Shown here one piece after another: positions 44,219 through 57,600 of a stretch of DNA of 64,000 nucleotides. The stretch covers positions 930,001 through 994,000 of the forward strand of contig JALIRH010000098.1 of assembly GCA_023055505.1 (NCBI GenBank), written 5' to 3'. Both the position numbers and the translations under genes were made by a program. Numbering within the stretch: position 1 is the first letter of the stretch; every line of letters begins with the position of its first letter. The notes below the pieces were generated by a model, which was not told the DNA's origin, did not search any database, and saw only the letters and a list, made by a program, of their open reading frames with translations. This DNA comes from Callipepla californica brunnescens. Taxonomy: Eukaryota; Chordata; Aves; Galliformes; Odontophoridae.

Positions 44219-46585
44219 TGTTGGAATAGAACCGCTACCGGCTGATTACTGAAGCAGCGATTCAGTGCCCTTTTACCGGCTGACTGGCGTCTTTCTTCAG
44301 CGGCAAAAGCAGCAGGAGCCGCGATTGATGCGAGTGAATGGGAATCCGCGGCTAAGCGCGGTTCGAGCATCAAACTCTCGGCCGCTTTGCTCTGCTTCTT
44401 AAAGGGGGCTATTCCAATGCTCCGGTGACAAGGTTTTCTGGGGAACCCTTAGAAGCGGTGGAATCACACACGCCTTTGGGAGAGGAACCAGCTTTCCGTA
44501 CTTAACGCCTCTCCATTGCTTCCATAGTTCTGAAAAACATACCTTTTTGAGAGAGAATGAGAAAGATCCGCGGGTATTGTAAGAAAATTGAAGTGAATGT
44601 TTTAGATTGAGGAAGTAAAAAGGACAACAGCATTGGTCAGAGAAAAGAATGAAAACGTGCTCGTAGATGAATGAACGATGCAGACATACGTTGCATTCAG
44701 TAGCAGAGCAGAATGAGAATCAAAACTTTCCTTCCCAGTAACAATGGGATCCAGCATACATTCACTTCCAACTCCTGAAACCGAGACACTTTCACGTGTA
44801 AACCCCGAATTGTTGGAATAGGACCGCTACCGGCTGATTTTTGAAAAGCCGCGATTCAGTGCACTGCTGCTGTCTGGCTGGCGTCTTTCTTCAGCGGCAA
44901 AAGCAGCAGTAGCCGCGATTGATGCGATTCGAGCCTGATACGCGGTTCTTCGCGGTTCGAACATTAACACGCTGCCGGTTTGCTATGTTTGTTAAAAGTG
45001 GCTTTTGCAACTCTGCGCTGACAGTGTTTTTGGGGAACACTTAGAAGAGGTGGAATCAAACATACATTTGGTAGAAGAAAAAGTTTAAAGTACTTAACGC
45101 TACTATTGGACTTTTTAGCTCTGAATACCATACCGTTCCAAAAGAAAAAGGGAATGAATTGTTTGTTTGGCAAGAAAAACTTGTGTGACGATATTAACTA
45201 GAGGTAGGAAAAGGAATAACAAGACTGGTCAGAGAAAAGAATGAAAACTTGCTCGTAGATGAATGAATGATGCAGACATACGTTGCATTCAGTAGTAGAG
45301 CAGAATGAGAATCAAAACTTTCCCTCTCACTGACACTGGGATCCAGCATCCATTCACTTACAACACCAGAATTGGAGTCACTTTCAGGTTTCAACCGCGA
45401 TTTGTTGGAATAGAAACGCTGCCGGCTGGTTACTGAAGACGCTATTCAGTGCACGTCTTTCAACTGACTGGCTTCTTTCTTCAGCGGCAAAAGCAGCAGG
45501 AGCCGCGATTGATGCGATTCGAACATGATTCACGGTTTTCCGCGGTTTGAACATTAGCACGCTGCCGGTTTGCTATGTTTGTTAAAGGGAGCTTTTGCAA
45601 TGCTCAGATGACAGTGTTTTTGGGGAACATTTAGAAGCGGTGCATTCACACAATGCAATTAGTAGAAGAAACAGCTTTCCGTAATAAACGTTTCTCTTTT
45701 GCTTCTTTATCTCTGAATACCATACTTTTGCAAAAGAGAATCGAAAGATACTTGTGTTCGACAAGAAAAAGTTTTTCCATGTATTAACTAGAAGTACGAA
45801 AAAGAATAACAACACTGGTCAGAGTAAAGAATGAAAACGTGCTCATAGATGAATGAATGATGCAGACATACGTTGCATTCAGTAGCAGAGCAGAATGAGA
45901 ATCAAAACTTTCCCTCCCACTAAAATTGGGATGCAGCATACATACGCTTACAACTCCTGAAACCGAGTCACTTTCACGTGTAAACCGCGATTTGTTGGAG
46001 AAGACCCGCTACCGGCTGATTATTGATGCCGCGATTCAGTGCACTTTTACCGGCTGACTGGCGTCTTTCTTCAGCGGCAAAAGCAGCAGGAGCCGCGACT
46101 GTTGCGATTGAATGGGAATCCACGGCTAAGCGCGGTTCGAGCATCAAATTCTCTGCCGCTTTTTCTCTGCTTCTTAAAGGGGGCTATTCCGATGCTCCGG
46201 TGACAAGGTTTTCTGGGGAACATTTAGAAGCGGTAGAATCACACACGCCTTTGGGAGAGGAACCAGCTTTCCGTACTTAACGCCTCTCCATTGCTTCCAT
46301 AGTTCTGAAAAACATACCTTTTTGAGAGAGAATGAGAAAGATCCGCGGGTATTGTAAGAAAATTCAAGTGAATGTGTTAGATTAAGGAAGTAAAAAGGAT
46401 AACAGCACTGGTCAGAGAAAAGAAGGAAAACGTGCTCGCATATGAATGAACGATTCAGACGTACGTTGCATACAGTAACAGAGCAGAATGAGAATCAAAA
46501 CTTTCCTTCCCATTAACACTGGGATCCAGCACACATTCACTTACAACTCCTGAAACCGAGACACTTTCACGTGTAAACCGCGAAT
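44219..46585. repeat. Satellite higher-order repeat, copy 2 (A-B-C-A')
   Basis: Second four-unit block in the same type order as 41853-44218. After it the order breaks into B, A, A, a shortened unit and a divergent unit (46586-48960), as expected at the edge of an array. Confidence 0.82.
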
Positions 46586-48960
46586 TGTTGGAATAGGACC
46601 GCTACCGGCTGATTTTTGAAAAGCCGCGATTCAGTGCACTGCTGCTGTCTGGCTGGCGTCTTTCTTCAGCGGCAAAAGCAGCAGTAGCCGCGATTGATGA
46701 GATTCGAGCGGAATCCGAGGTTCTGAGCGGTTCGAATATTAACACTCTGCCGGTTGCTATGCTTGTTAAAGAAGGCTTTTGCAACGCTCCGATGATAGTG
46801 TTTTTGGGGAACACTTAGAAGAGGTGGAATCAAACATACTTTTGGTAGAAGACCAGCTTGACGTACTTAACGCTTCTATTTCACTTCCTCAGCTCTTAAT
46901 ATCATACCGTTGCAAATGACAATCTGAGTGGTCCGTTTGTTTGGCAAGAAAAACTTGTGTGACTAGAGGTGCTAAAAAAGGTAACAAGACTGCTCAGAGA
47001 AAAGAATGAAAACTTGCTCGCAGATGAATGAATGATGCAGACATACGTTGCATTCAGTAGCAGTGCAGAATGAGAATCAAAACTTTCCCTCTCACTTACA
47101 CTGGGATCAGGCATCCATTCACTTACAACTCCTGAAACCGAGTCACTTCCATTTGTAAACCGCGATTTGTTGGAGTAGGAACGCTACCGGCTGATTATTG
47201 AAAAGCCGCGATTCAGTGCACTTATACCGGCTGACTGGCGTCTTTCTTCAGCGGCAAAAGCAGCAGGAGCCGCGATTGATGCGAGTGAATCGGAATCCGC
47301 GGCTAAGCGCGGTTCGAGCATCAAACTCTCGGCCGCTTTGCACTGCTTTTTAAATGGGGCTATTCCGATGCTCCGGTGACAAGGTTTTATGGGGAACATT
47401 TAGAAGCTGTAGAATCACACATACCATTGGGAGAATTAAATTTTCGTACTTAACGCCTCTCCATTGCTTCCATAGTTCTGAAAAACATACCTTTTTGAGA
47501 GAAAATGAGAACGATCCACGTGTATTGTAAGAAAATTGAAGTGAATGTGGTAGATTGTGGAAGTAAAAACGATACCAACGCTGGTAGGAGAAAAGATTGA
47601 AAACGTGCTCGCAGATTAATGAATGATGCAGACTTACGTTGTATTCAGTAGCAGAGCAGAATGAGAATCAAAACTTTCCCACCTATTGACACTGGGAACC
47701 AGCACACATTCTCTTACAACTCCAGAAACGGAGTCACTTTCACGTGTAAACCGCGATATGCTGGATTAGGACCGCTACCGGCTGATTATTGAAAAGCCGC
47801 GATTCAGTGCACTGCTGCTGTCTGACTGGCGTCTTTCTTCAGCGGCAAGAGCAGCAGGAGCCGCGATTGATGCGATTGAATGGGAATCCGTGGCTAAGCG
47901 CGGTTCGAGCATCAAACTCTCGGCCGCTTTGCTCTGCTTCTTAAAGGGAGCCATTACGAAGCTCCGGTGACAAGGTCTTATGGGGAACATTTAGAAGCGG
48001 TAGAATCACACACGAGAATCAAATCTTTCCCTCCCACTAAGTTTGGGATCCAGCATGCATTCTCTTACAACTCCTGAAACGGAGTCACTTTCATGTGTTA
48101 GACGCGATTGGATGAAATTTGACCGCAACCGGCAATTATTGATGCCGCTATTCAGTGCACGTCTGTCGTTTTATTGGCGTCTTTCTTCAGCGGCAAAAGC
48201 AGCAATAGCCGCGATTGATGCGATTCGAGCCTGATACGCAGTTCTTCTCGTTTCAAATAGAAAGCTCGCAGCCGTTTTGCTCTGCTTTTTAAAGAAGGCT
48301 TTTGCAATGCTCCGCTGACAGTGTTTTTGGGGAACATTTCGAAGCGGTTGAATCACACAATGCATTTGGTCGAAAAAACAGCTTGACGTATTCAACGCTA
48401 CTATTTGACTTCTTTAGCTCTGAATATCATACCGTTCCATATGAACATCGGAATGATCCGTTTCTTCGACATCAAAACTGGTGTGTCGGTATTATCTAGA
48501 GGTACTAAAAAGGAGAAGAACACTGCTCAGAGAAAAAGAATGAAAACGTGCTCGCAGATGAATGAATGATGCAGACATACGTTGTATACAGTTGCAGAGC
48601 AGAATGAGAATCCAAACTTACCCTCCCATTAATATTAGGATTCAGCTTCCATTCACTTCCAACTCCTGAAACGGAGTCACTTTCACATGGAAACCGCGAT
48701 TTGCTTGATTAGGACCTCTGCCGGCTGATTCTTGAAGCCGCACGGCACCTTGATGACGCTCGTCTTTCTTCAGCGGCAAAAGCCGCAGGAGCCGCGATTG
48801 ATGCCATAGAATCGGAATTCGCAGATCAGCGCCATTCGAACAGAAAGCTCGCTGCTGGTGTGATCTACTTGGTAAAGGGGGCTTTTGCGGTGCTCTGATT
48901 ATAGGGTTTCTTGCTGAACATTTCGAAGCAGTGGAATCACACCTGATTTGTCTAGAGGAG

Positions 48961-49414
48961 AAATGACACCTAAGACTATTGCTAACACGAAACCTAATCC
49001 AAGCTCCAACCTTTACCCTATCCACAATCTTTGCCCTAACTCACAACCTAACCCTCAACCTCAACCTAACCAGAACCCTAAGCCTTACTTGAAATGCTAA
49101 ACCTAACCCTAACCCTAACCTCAAACCTAGCACTAACCCTACTCCCAACCAAAACCACAACTCTAATCCTAAACCTAAAGCTAACTCTAAATCTAAAGCT
49201 AAGCCTAATACTTACCCTTGACCCAAATCGTCTCCATAAGAATCACTGTAGCTATTAGCCGAATCCTAACTCTACCTTCAAGCTATCCCTAACTCTGATC
49301 CTAATCCAAAACCCAAATTGAAGCCCAACCCTAAACCTTGAACAAAGCATCAGATTACCACAACCCTCACCTAACTCGAAACCAAAACCAAAACCTAGCC
49401 CTAAAGCTAACCCC
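48961..49414. repeat. C-rich telomere-like flank
   Basis: Degenerate CCCTAA-type sequence directly after the satellite, reversing the orientation seen at 40.4-41.85 kb. It has the conserved motif in reverse complement (AGATTACCACAACC) near 49352. It is not part of the ~5-kb unit as seen in copies 2 and 3. Confidence 0.8.
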
Positions 49415-52400
49415 AAACCCAATCCAAACCCCAAACCTACTCCTATTCCTAAACCTTATCTTAACCCTAAACCAAACCCAAACCCAAGGCCCTCCCCTTC
49501 TCTCAGCCTAACACTCAAACTAACCTAAACCCGAAACTAACCCTCCATTTATCCTAATCTTATCCATATTCTAAGGCCTAACCCTACTCTGACCAGAAAG
49601 CTCATGTTGTCTAAAATCTACCCCTTACCTAAAACCTAAATCGACAAAAAAACCTAACCCGAAACCTCAACCTAACTCTTCTCCTAACTAGAACACCAGC
49701 ACTTCACCTTACCCTAACTGGAAACCTAGGACTAAATCCTTACCTTGTCCAGAACCCTATTCCTAACCCAAACCAGAATTCTAACCTCTACCCTAACCAA
49801 AACCCTTCCCCTAAACCTAAACCTAATGCTACCCTCAACCAAACCCTAGCCCTAAATCCTACCCTAAAACCAACACCACGTTTAAGCTCAAACCTCAAGC
49901 CTCAAAGAAAGCATCAGATTACCGCAGATCTCACCTAACACTAACCCCAATCCAATCCCTACTACTAACCCCAAACCCAATCCAAACACCAAAACTATTC
50001 CTATTCCTAAACCTAACACTAAGCCAGAACCAAACCCAAGGCCTACCCCTTCTCTCAGCCTGACACTCAAACTAACCTAGACCTGAACGCAACGCTAAAT
50101 CAAATACTAAAACTCACCCTTAGCCAAGGCCCTTTTAGGACCCTTCCCTGGTCCTAAAACTAAAGAGAACCCTACCCCTTCCACTAAACCTTCATCTACA
50201 TCCCTAACCCTTACCCTAAACCTAAATCTACACCAAAACCTAACCCTAACCCTAACACGTCTTCTAACTGTAAAACTAACGCTTCACCTAACCCGAACTG
50301 AAACCCCAGGACTAAACCTTACCTAACACCTAGCTATATTCCTAACCCTATCCTGAAACCTAACGTTAACCCTAACCCTAAAAACAACTTGGAACCAAAC
50401 CCTAACCCTAACCTAACCCTTATCAGAACCCTAAATCTAATCCTAACCGTTACCTCAATTGAACTCCAATTCTTCCTGAAATCTAAATGGGACCTTAAAA
50501 CCAACCCCAGATTGAAGCCCAACCCTAAACCTAACACAAAGCATTAGATTACCACAGCCATCACCTAACTCTAACCCCAGCCTTAACGCTAATACTATCC
50601 CAAACACTATTCCAATTCCTAAACCCAACACAAACCCAAAAACACAAAGCCTACAATTCTCACAACCTAACACTGAAAGGAAACCTAAATCTTACCCTAA
50701 CTCTAAAACTAATCCAAAGCATGACCACAATTTCAACTCTAAATCTACCTTCAAACTAAAGCTGACCCTAACACCAACCTCAAGTAAAAGCCCAACCCTA
50801 AGCCTAACACAAAGCATTAGATTACCACAACGCTCACCTAACTTCTAACCCCCACCCTAACACTAATACTAAAGCAATCAGATTCCAAATACTAACCCAA
50901 TTCCTATTCTGAAACCCAAAACTATTCCAAAAACAAACCCAAGGCCTAACCTTTCTCTCACCCTAACAATCAAAGAAAACCTATTCCTAAACCTAATCCT
51001 AAATCTAGTCCTAACCCTAACACTCACCCTTAATCTAACCCCAACCCCCACCCAGAAGCTAACACTTAGCATTGTACAATACCTAAACGTACCCCTAATC
51101 CTTATCACTAAACCTAAAAGGAACCTGAAACATAGTGCTAAATCCGAACCCTAACCCTGAAGACTAACGCGAACAATGAACCAATTCCTATACCTTTTCC
51201 TTCCTCCAAATTGATTCCTAGCACTAACCCTAACCTTACATTAACCCTATCCTAACCCTAACCCTAACCCTAGCCCTAAACTACATTAACCCTAACCCTA
51301 ACCCTAACCCTAACCCTAGCCCTAACCTAACTCTAACCCTAACCCTAACCCTAAACCTAATGCTAACCCTTACCCTACCCTAACCCTAACCCTACCATAC
51401 CCTAACCCTAACCTACCCTAACACTAACCCTAACCCTAAACCTAAACCTAAACCTAAACCTAACCCTAACCCTAACCGTAATTCCTAACCCTTACCTTAA
51501 CTTTATCACAATCCCTATCCTAATTCTTACCCTAACCCTAACCCTTACCTAACCCTAAACCTAACCCTAACCCTAACTCTAACCTTAACCCTAACCCTAA
51601 CCCTAACCTAACCCTAACCCTAATCCTAACCCTAACCCTAACTCTAATTCCTAACCCTTACCTTAACTGTATCACAATCCCTATCCTAATTCTTACCTTA
51701 ACCCTAACCCTTACCTAACCCTAACCCTAACCCTAACCCTAACCCTAACCCTAACCCTAACCCTAACCCTAACCCTAACCCTAATCCTAACCCTAACCTC
51801 AACCCTAACCCTAACTCTAACCTTAACCCTAAACCTAACAATAAATTTAACCCTAACCCTAACACTAACCCTAACCCTAATTTTACCCTAACCCTAGGCA
51901 TACCCTAAACCTAACCCTAACCCTAACCCTAACCCTACCCTAACCCTAACCCTAACCCTAACCCTAACACTAACCCTAACCCTAACCCTAACCCTAACAA
52001 TAAATTTAACCTTAACCCTAACCCTAACCCTAACCCTAACCTAACCCTAACCCTAACCCTAACCCTAACCCTAACCCTAACCCTACCCTAACCCTAACCC
52101 TAAACCTAACCCTAACCCTAACCCTTACCCTAACCCTAGCCTAACCCAAACCCTAACCCTAACCCTACCCTAACCCTAACCCTAACCCTAACCCTACCCC
52201 TAACCCTACTTTACCCTAAGCCTAATCCTAACACTAACTCTAACTTTATTCCTTACCCTAACACTAATCCAATCCCGAACCCTAACCCTAATCCTAGCCC
52301 TAACTCTAACTTTATTCGTAACCCTACCCCTAATCCAAACAATAACCCTTACCCTAATCAAACCCTATCCCTATTCCTAACCCTTACCCTAACCGTATCA

Positions 52401-54690
52401 CAATCCCTATCCTAACTCTTACCATAACCCAAACCCTAACCTAACCCTAACCCTAACCCTAACCCTATCCCTAACCCTTACCCTAACCCTAACCCTACCC
52501 TAACCTTAACTCTACCCTAACCGTATCCCTACCCTAACCCTAACCCTAATCCTAGCCCTTACTCTAACTTTATTCCTAACCCTACCCCTGATCCAAACAC
52601 TAACCCTAACCTTAATGTAACCCTAACCCTATTCCTAACCCTTACCCTAACTGTATCCCATTCCCTATCCTAACTCTGACCATAACCCTAACCCTGATGC
52701 TAATGCTAACCCTAACCCTGAATCTAACCCTTACCCTAACCCTATCCCTTACCCAGAAGCTAACACTTAGCGTTGTACAATACCTAACCGTACCCTAACC
52801 CTATCCCTAAACCTAAAAGGAACCCAAACTCTAACCCTAAATCTGTCCCTGAGCCTAACCTTCAACCTTACCCTAACCTTAACCCTAACCCTGTTCCATT
52901 CTCTAAACATATCTGTAAGCATTACCTTCATCCTAACTCGAACTCTACCCTAACCCTATCCCTTTGACCCCAACACAAAACCCAGATTGAGCCTGACCCT
53001 AACCTAGGTAGCATGAAGTGTATGTAGGGTGAATTTGAGTTTTAGGGTCAAAGTTAAATTGTTAGGTTTAGGGTTAGGGTGAAGGATTGCTTTAGTTCTA
53101 GTATTAGGGTGTTTGGGGTTAGGGTTAGGGTAAGGATTTTGGAGTGGATTAGGTTTAGGGTCAGGTTTGGGGGAGTTTTGGGGTTAGGGTTAGATTTAGG
53201 ATTAGGGTTAGCAAAAAAGGTGTTTTAGTTTTAGTTTAGGTTAGTGCTAGGATTAGGTTGAGTGTTCTTGTGAAGTTTAGGTTTAGGGTTAGGTTTAGGT
53301 TTAGATTGAGGTTTAGGGTAAGGAGTAGGGTTAATTTGACTTTTAGGGTCAGAGTAGAGTTAAGTCGTGTTAGGGTTAAGGTTAAGAACAGGATTCAGAT
53401 TCCAATTAGGTTTTGGGTTCCTACTAGGGATAGGCCTCAAATTAGTGTTAAGGTTAGGGTTAGGGTTAGGTATAGGGAAAGGGTTAGTGTTAAGGCCAGG
53501 GCAAGTGTATGGTTTAGGGAAAAGATTGGATTTAGGGTTAGGTTTAGATGTAGGTTTGGTTTGATCGTTAGGGTGTGAGAAGGCACCGGCCTTGGATTTC
53601 ATTTGGAGATTGGGTAAGGTTTAGGAATAGGAATAACATTGGTGTTTAAAAGATGATTAGTGTTAGTATTAGGGATAGGGTTACGGTTAGAGTTTAGTTA
53701 GGGTTGTTAGTTTTAGAGTGAGGGATAGGGGTATGGTTTGGTCTAGTACTTGGGTTAGGGTTTGGGATAGTCCTAGCATTAGTGTTAGGGTTAGGGTTCC
53801 GTTAGGGTTGTGGTAATCTGATGCTAGGTGTCGGGATTAGGGTTGTGCTTAAATGTGGGTTTGGTTTGAGGGTCAGAGTTAGGGTTAGGGTAGAGTTAGA
53901 ATTAGGGTAAGAGTTAGGATTAGGTTTAGGATTAGGATAAAGATTAGGTTAGGATTAGTGTTGGCTTTAGGGTTGTGTCTGGGAGAAGGGTTAGTGTTAG
54001 GGATAGACTTAGGGTAAGAGTAAGTGTTAGGAATAGGCATAGGTTTTGGGAAAGTTTCAGAGTTTGGACTGGATTTATGATTAGGGTTAGGGACAAAGAT
54101 TTTTTGAGATTTGTGATTAGATTTAGGGAGAAAAGTAGGCTGACTTGTGGTCTTAGCAGTAGGTTTAGGTTTAGGTTTAGGTTTAGGATTCCATTTGTAT
54201 TTCTTGATCGAGGTTGGGTTAGTTGGAGTGTAAAGGTCAGAGTAGGGTTAGGCCTTGGGATAGGGTTAAGGTTTGGAATAGGATTAGGATTCAAATGATG
54301 TTACGGGTTGGTGTTAGGGTTAGGGAAAGGTTAGGATCAGGGTTGAGGTCAGGGTTAGGTATAGGAAAAGGGTTAGTGTTAGGGCTAGGGCAATTGGAAG
54401 GGTTAGGCTTAGGCTTAGATATTAGGGTTAGGTTTAGGCGGAGGTTTGGTTCGAGTGTCAGGGTGAGAGAAGGGGTAGGCCTGGGGTTTGGTTTTGGGTT
54501 ACATCATACAAATCATCCCATACATTAGCTGGGGTGGGAGGTGCAAGGAACAGCCAGCAAAGTGCTGAGTTCATTCCAATCAGAGGACCTGAAGATCGGG
54601 TAGCTACTATCAAACCGTTTGTGTTGCCAATTCCGATGATATTTATGGGGCCCTGATGTTATGGTTCAGTGGGGAGTCACTATCAAGTCC
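49415..54690. repeat. ~5-kb compound telomere-like unit, copy 1 (5,276 bp)
   Basis: A C-rich arm (49415-53002), a switch at CCTAGG (53003-53008), a G-rich arm (53009-54500) and a non-telomeric spacer (54501-54690). Copy 1 starts at AAACCCAATCC, exactly where copies 2 and 3 start. The C-rich arm has a purer (CCCTAA)n core at about 51240-52200, and the GTACAATACCTAA motif occurs twice, near 51073 and 52773. Confidence 0.9.
54501..54690. other. Unique spacer between G-rich and C-rich arms, copy 1
   Basis: About 190 bp of ordinary-complexity sequence (ATCATACAAATCATCCCATA at the start; CAGTGGGGAGTCACTATC near the end) lies between the TTAGGG-oriented arm of one unit and the CCCTAA-oriented arm of the next. 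It is almost the same at 59469-59657. No coding frame or RNA gene was recognised. Confidence 0.85.
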
Positions 54691-57600
54691 AAACCCAATC
54701 CAAACCCCAAACCTACTCCTATTCCTAAACCTTATCTTAACCCTAAACCAAACCCAAACCCAAGGCCCTCCCCTTCTCTCAGCCTAACACTCAAACTAAA
54801 CCCGAAACTAACCCTACATTTATCCTAATCTTATCCATATTCTAAGGCCTAACCCTACTCTGACCAGAAAGCTCATGTTGTCTAAAATCTACCCCTTACC
54901 TAAAACCTAAATCGACAAAAAAACCTAACCCGAAACCTCAACCTAACTCTTCTCCTAACTAGAACACCAGCACTTCACCTTACCCTAACTGGAAACCTAG
55001 GACTAAATCCTTACCTTGTCCAGAACCCTATTCCTAACCCAAACCAGAATTCTAACCTCTACCCTAACCAAAACCCTTCCCCTAAACCTAAACCTAATGC
55101 TACCCTCAACCAAACCCTAGCCCTAAATCCTACCCTAAAACCAACACCACGTTTAAGCTCAAACCTCAAGCCTCAAAGAAAGCATCAGATTACCGCAGAT
55201 CTCACCTAACACTAACCCCAATCCAATCCCTACTACTAACCCCAAACCCAATCCAAACACCAAAACTATTCCTATTCCTAAACCTAACACTAAGCCAGAA
55301 CCAAACCCAAGGCCTACCCCTTCTCTCAGCCTGACACTCAAACTAACCTAGACCTGAACGCAACGCTAAATCAAATACTAAAACTCACCCTTAGCCAAGG
55401 CCCTTTTAGGACCCTTCCCTGGTCCTAAAACTAAAGAGAACCCTTCATCTACATCCCTAACCCTTACCCTAAACCTAAATCTACACCAAAACCTAACCCT
55501 AACCCTAACATGTCTTCTAACTGTAAAACTAACGCTTCACCTAACCCGAACTGAAACCCCAGGACTAAACCTTACCTAACACCTAGCTATATTCCTAACC
55601 CTATCCTGAAACCTAACGTTAACCCTAACCCTAAAAACAACTTGGAACCAAACCCTAACCCTAACCTAACCCTTATCAGAACCCTAAATCTAATCCTAAC
55701 CGTTACCTCAATTGAACTCCAATTCTTCCTGAAATCTAAATGGGACCTTAAAACCAACCCCAGATTGAAGCCCAACCCTAAACCTAACACAAAGCATTAG
55801 ATTACCACAGCCATCACCTAACTCTAACCCCAGCCTTAACGCTAATACTATCCCAAACACTATTCCAATTCCTAAACCCAACACAAACCCAAAAACACAA
55901 AGCCTACAATTCTCACAGCCTAACACTGAAAGGAAACCTAAATCTTACCCTAACTCTAAAACTAATCCAAAGCATGACCACAATTTCAACTCTAAATCTA
56001 CCTTCAAACTAAAGCTGACCCTAACACCAACCTCAAGTAAAAGCCCAACCCTAAGCCTAACACAAAGCATTAGATTACCACAACGCTCACCTAACTTCTA
56101 ACCCCCACCCTAACACTAATACTAAAGCAATCAGATTCCAAATACTAACCCAATTCCTATTCTGAAACCCAAAACTATTCCAAAAACAAACCCAAGGCCT
56201 AACCTTTCTCTCACCCTAACAATCAAAGAAAACCTATTCCTAAACCTAATCCTAAATCTAGTCCTAACCCTCACCCTTAATCTAACCCCAACCCCCACCC
56301 AGAAGCTAACACTTAGCATTGTACAATACCTAAACGTACCCCTAATCCTTATCACTAAACCTAAAAGGAACCTGAAACATAGTGCTAAATCCGAACCCTA
56401 ACCCTGAAGACTAACGCTAACAATGAACCAATTCCTATACCTTTTCCTTCCTCCAAATTGATTCCTAGCACTAACCCTAACCCTACATTAACCCTATCCT
56501 AACCCTAACCCTAACCCTAGCCCAAAACTACATTAACCCTAACCCTAAGCCTAACCCTAAACCTAGCCCTAACCTAACTCTAACCCTAACCCTAACCCTA
56601 AACCTAATGCTAACCCTTACCCTACCCTAACCCTAACCCTACCATACCCTAAGCCTAACCTACCCTAACACTAACCCTAACCCTAACCCTAAACCTAAAC
56701 CTAAACCTAACCCTAACCCTAATTCCTAACCCTTACCTTAACTGTATCACAATCCCTATCCTAATTCTTACCCTAACCCTAACCCTTACCTAACCCTAAC
56801 CCTAACCCTAACCCTAACCCTAACTCTAACCTTAACCCTAACCCTAACCCTAACCTAACCCTAACCCTAATCCTAACCCTAACCCTAACTCTAATTCCTA
56901 ACCCTTACCTTAACTGTATCACAATCCCTATCCTAATTCTTACCTTAACCCTAACCCTTACCTAACCCTAACCCTAACCCTAACCCTAACTCTCACCTTA
57001 ACCCTAACCCTAACCCTAACCTAACCCTAACCCTAACCCTAACCCTAACCCTAACCCTAACCCTAACCCTAACCCTAACCCTAACCCTTACCCTAACCCT
57101 AGCCTAACCCAAACCCTAACCCTAACCCTACCCTAACCCTAACCCTAACCCTAACCCTACCCCTAACCCTACTTTACCCTAACCCTAATCCTTACACTAA
57201 CTCTAACTTTATTCCTTACCCTAACACTAATCCAATCCCGAACCCTAACCCTAATCCTAGCCCTAACTCTAACTTTATTCGTAACCCTACCCCTAATCCA
57301 AACAATAACCCTTACCCTAATCAAACCCTATCCCTATTCCTAACCCTTACCCTAACCGTATCACAATCCCTATCCTAACTCTTACCATAACCCAAACCCT
57401 AACCTAACCTAACCCTAACCCTAACCCTAACCCTATCCCTAACCCCTACCCTAACCCTAACCCTACCCTAACCTTAACTCTACCCTAACCGTATCCCTAC
57501 CCTAACCCTAACCCTAATCCTAGCCCTTACTCTAACTTTATTCCTAACCCAACCCTTGATCCAAACACTAACCCTAACCTTAATGTAACCCTAACCCTAT

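Larger units (their letters stand above)
41853..48960. repeat. ~591-bp satellite array, 13 units
   Basis: Units start at the TGTTGGAATAG-like box at 41853, 42446, 43038, 43627, 44219, 44811, 45403, 45993, 46586, 47168, 47759, 48109 and 48702. Spacing is 582-593 bp except one shortened unit of 350 bp (47759-48108). Conserved cores in every unit are TCTTTCTTCAGCGGCAAAAG, about 65 bp after the start, and ACGTTGCATTCAGTAG, near 435 bp. Units fall into types A, B, C and A' by the middle segment. Open frames of 60-85 codons in A-type units are not kept in frame between copies. I do not recognise the satellite family. Confidence 0.92.

Noticed and set aside
44350..44380. GGTTCGAGCATC in satellite units, resembling an RNA polymerase III B box
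   Set aside because: No properly spaced A box, no terminator T-run at a fixed place, and no tRNA-like fold. Match is only partial to the B-box consensus.
41895..46280. Similar 81- and 85-codon frames in A-type satellite units (41895-42140 and 46023-46280)
   Set aside because: The unit at 43627 loses one base in the same stretch, and B and C units do not keep the frame. Similarity is explained by satellite homology.
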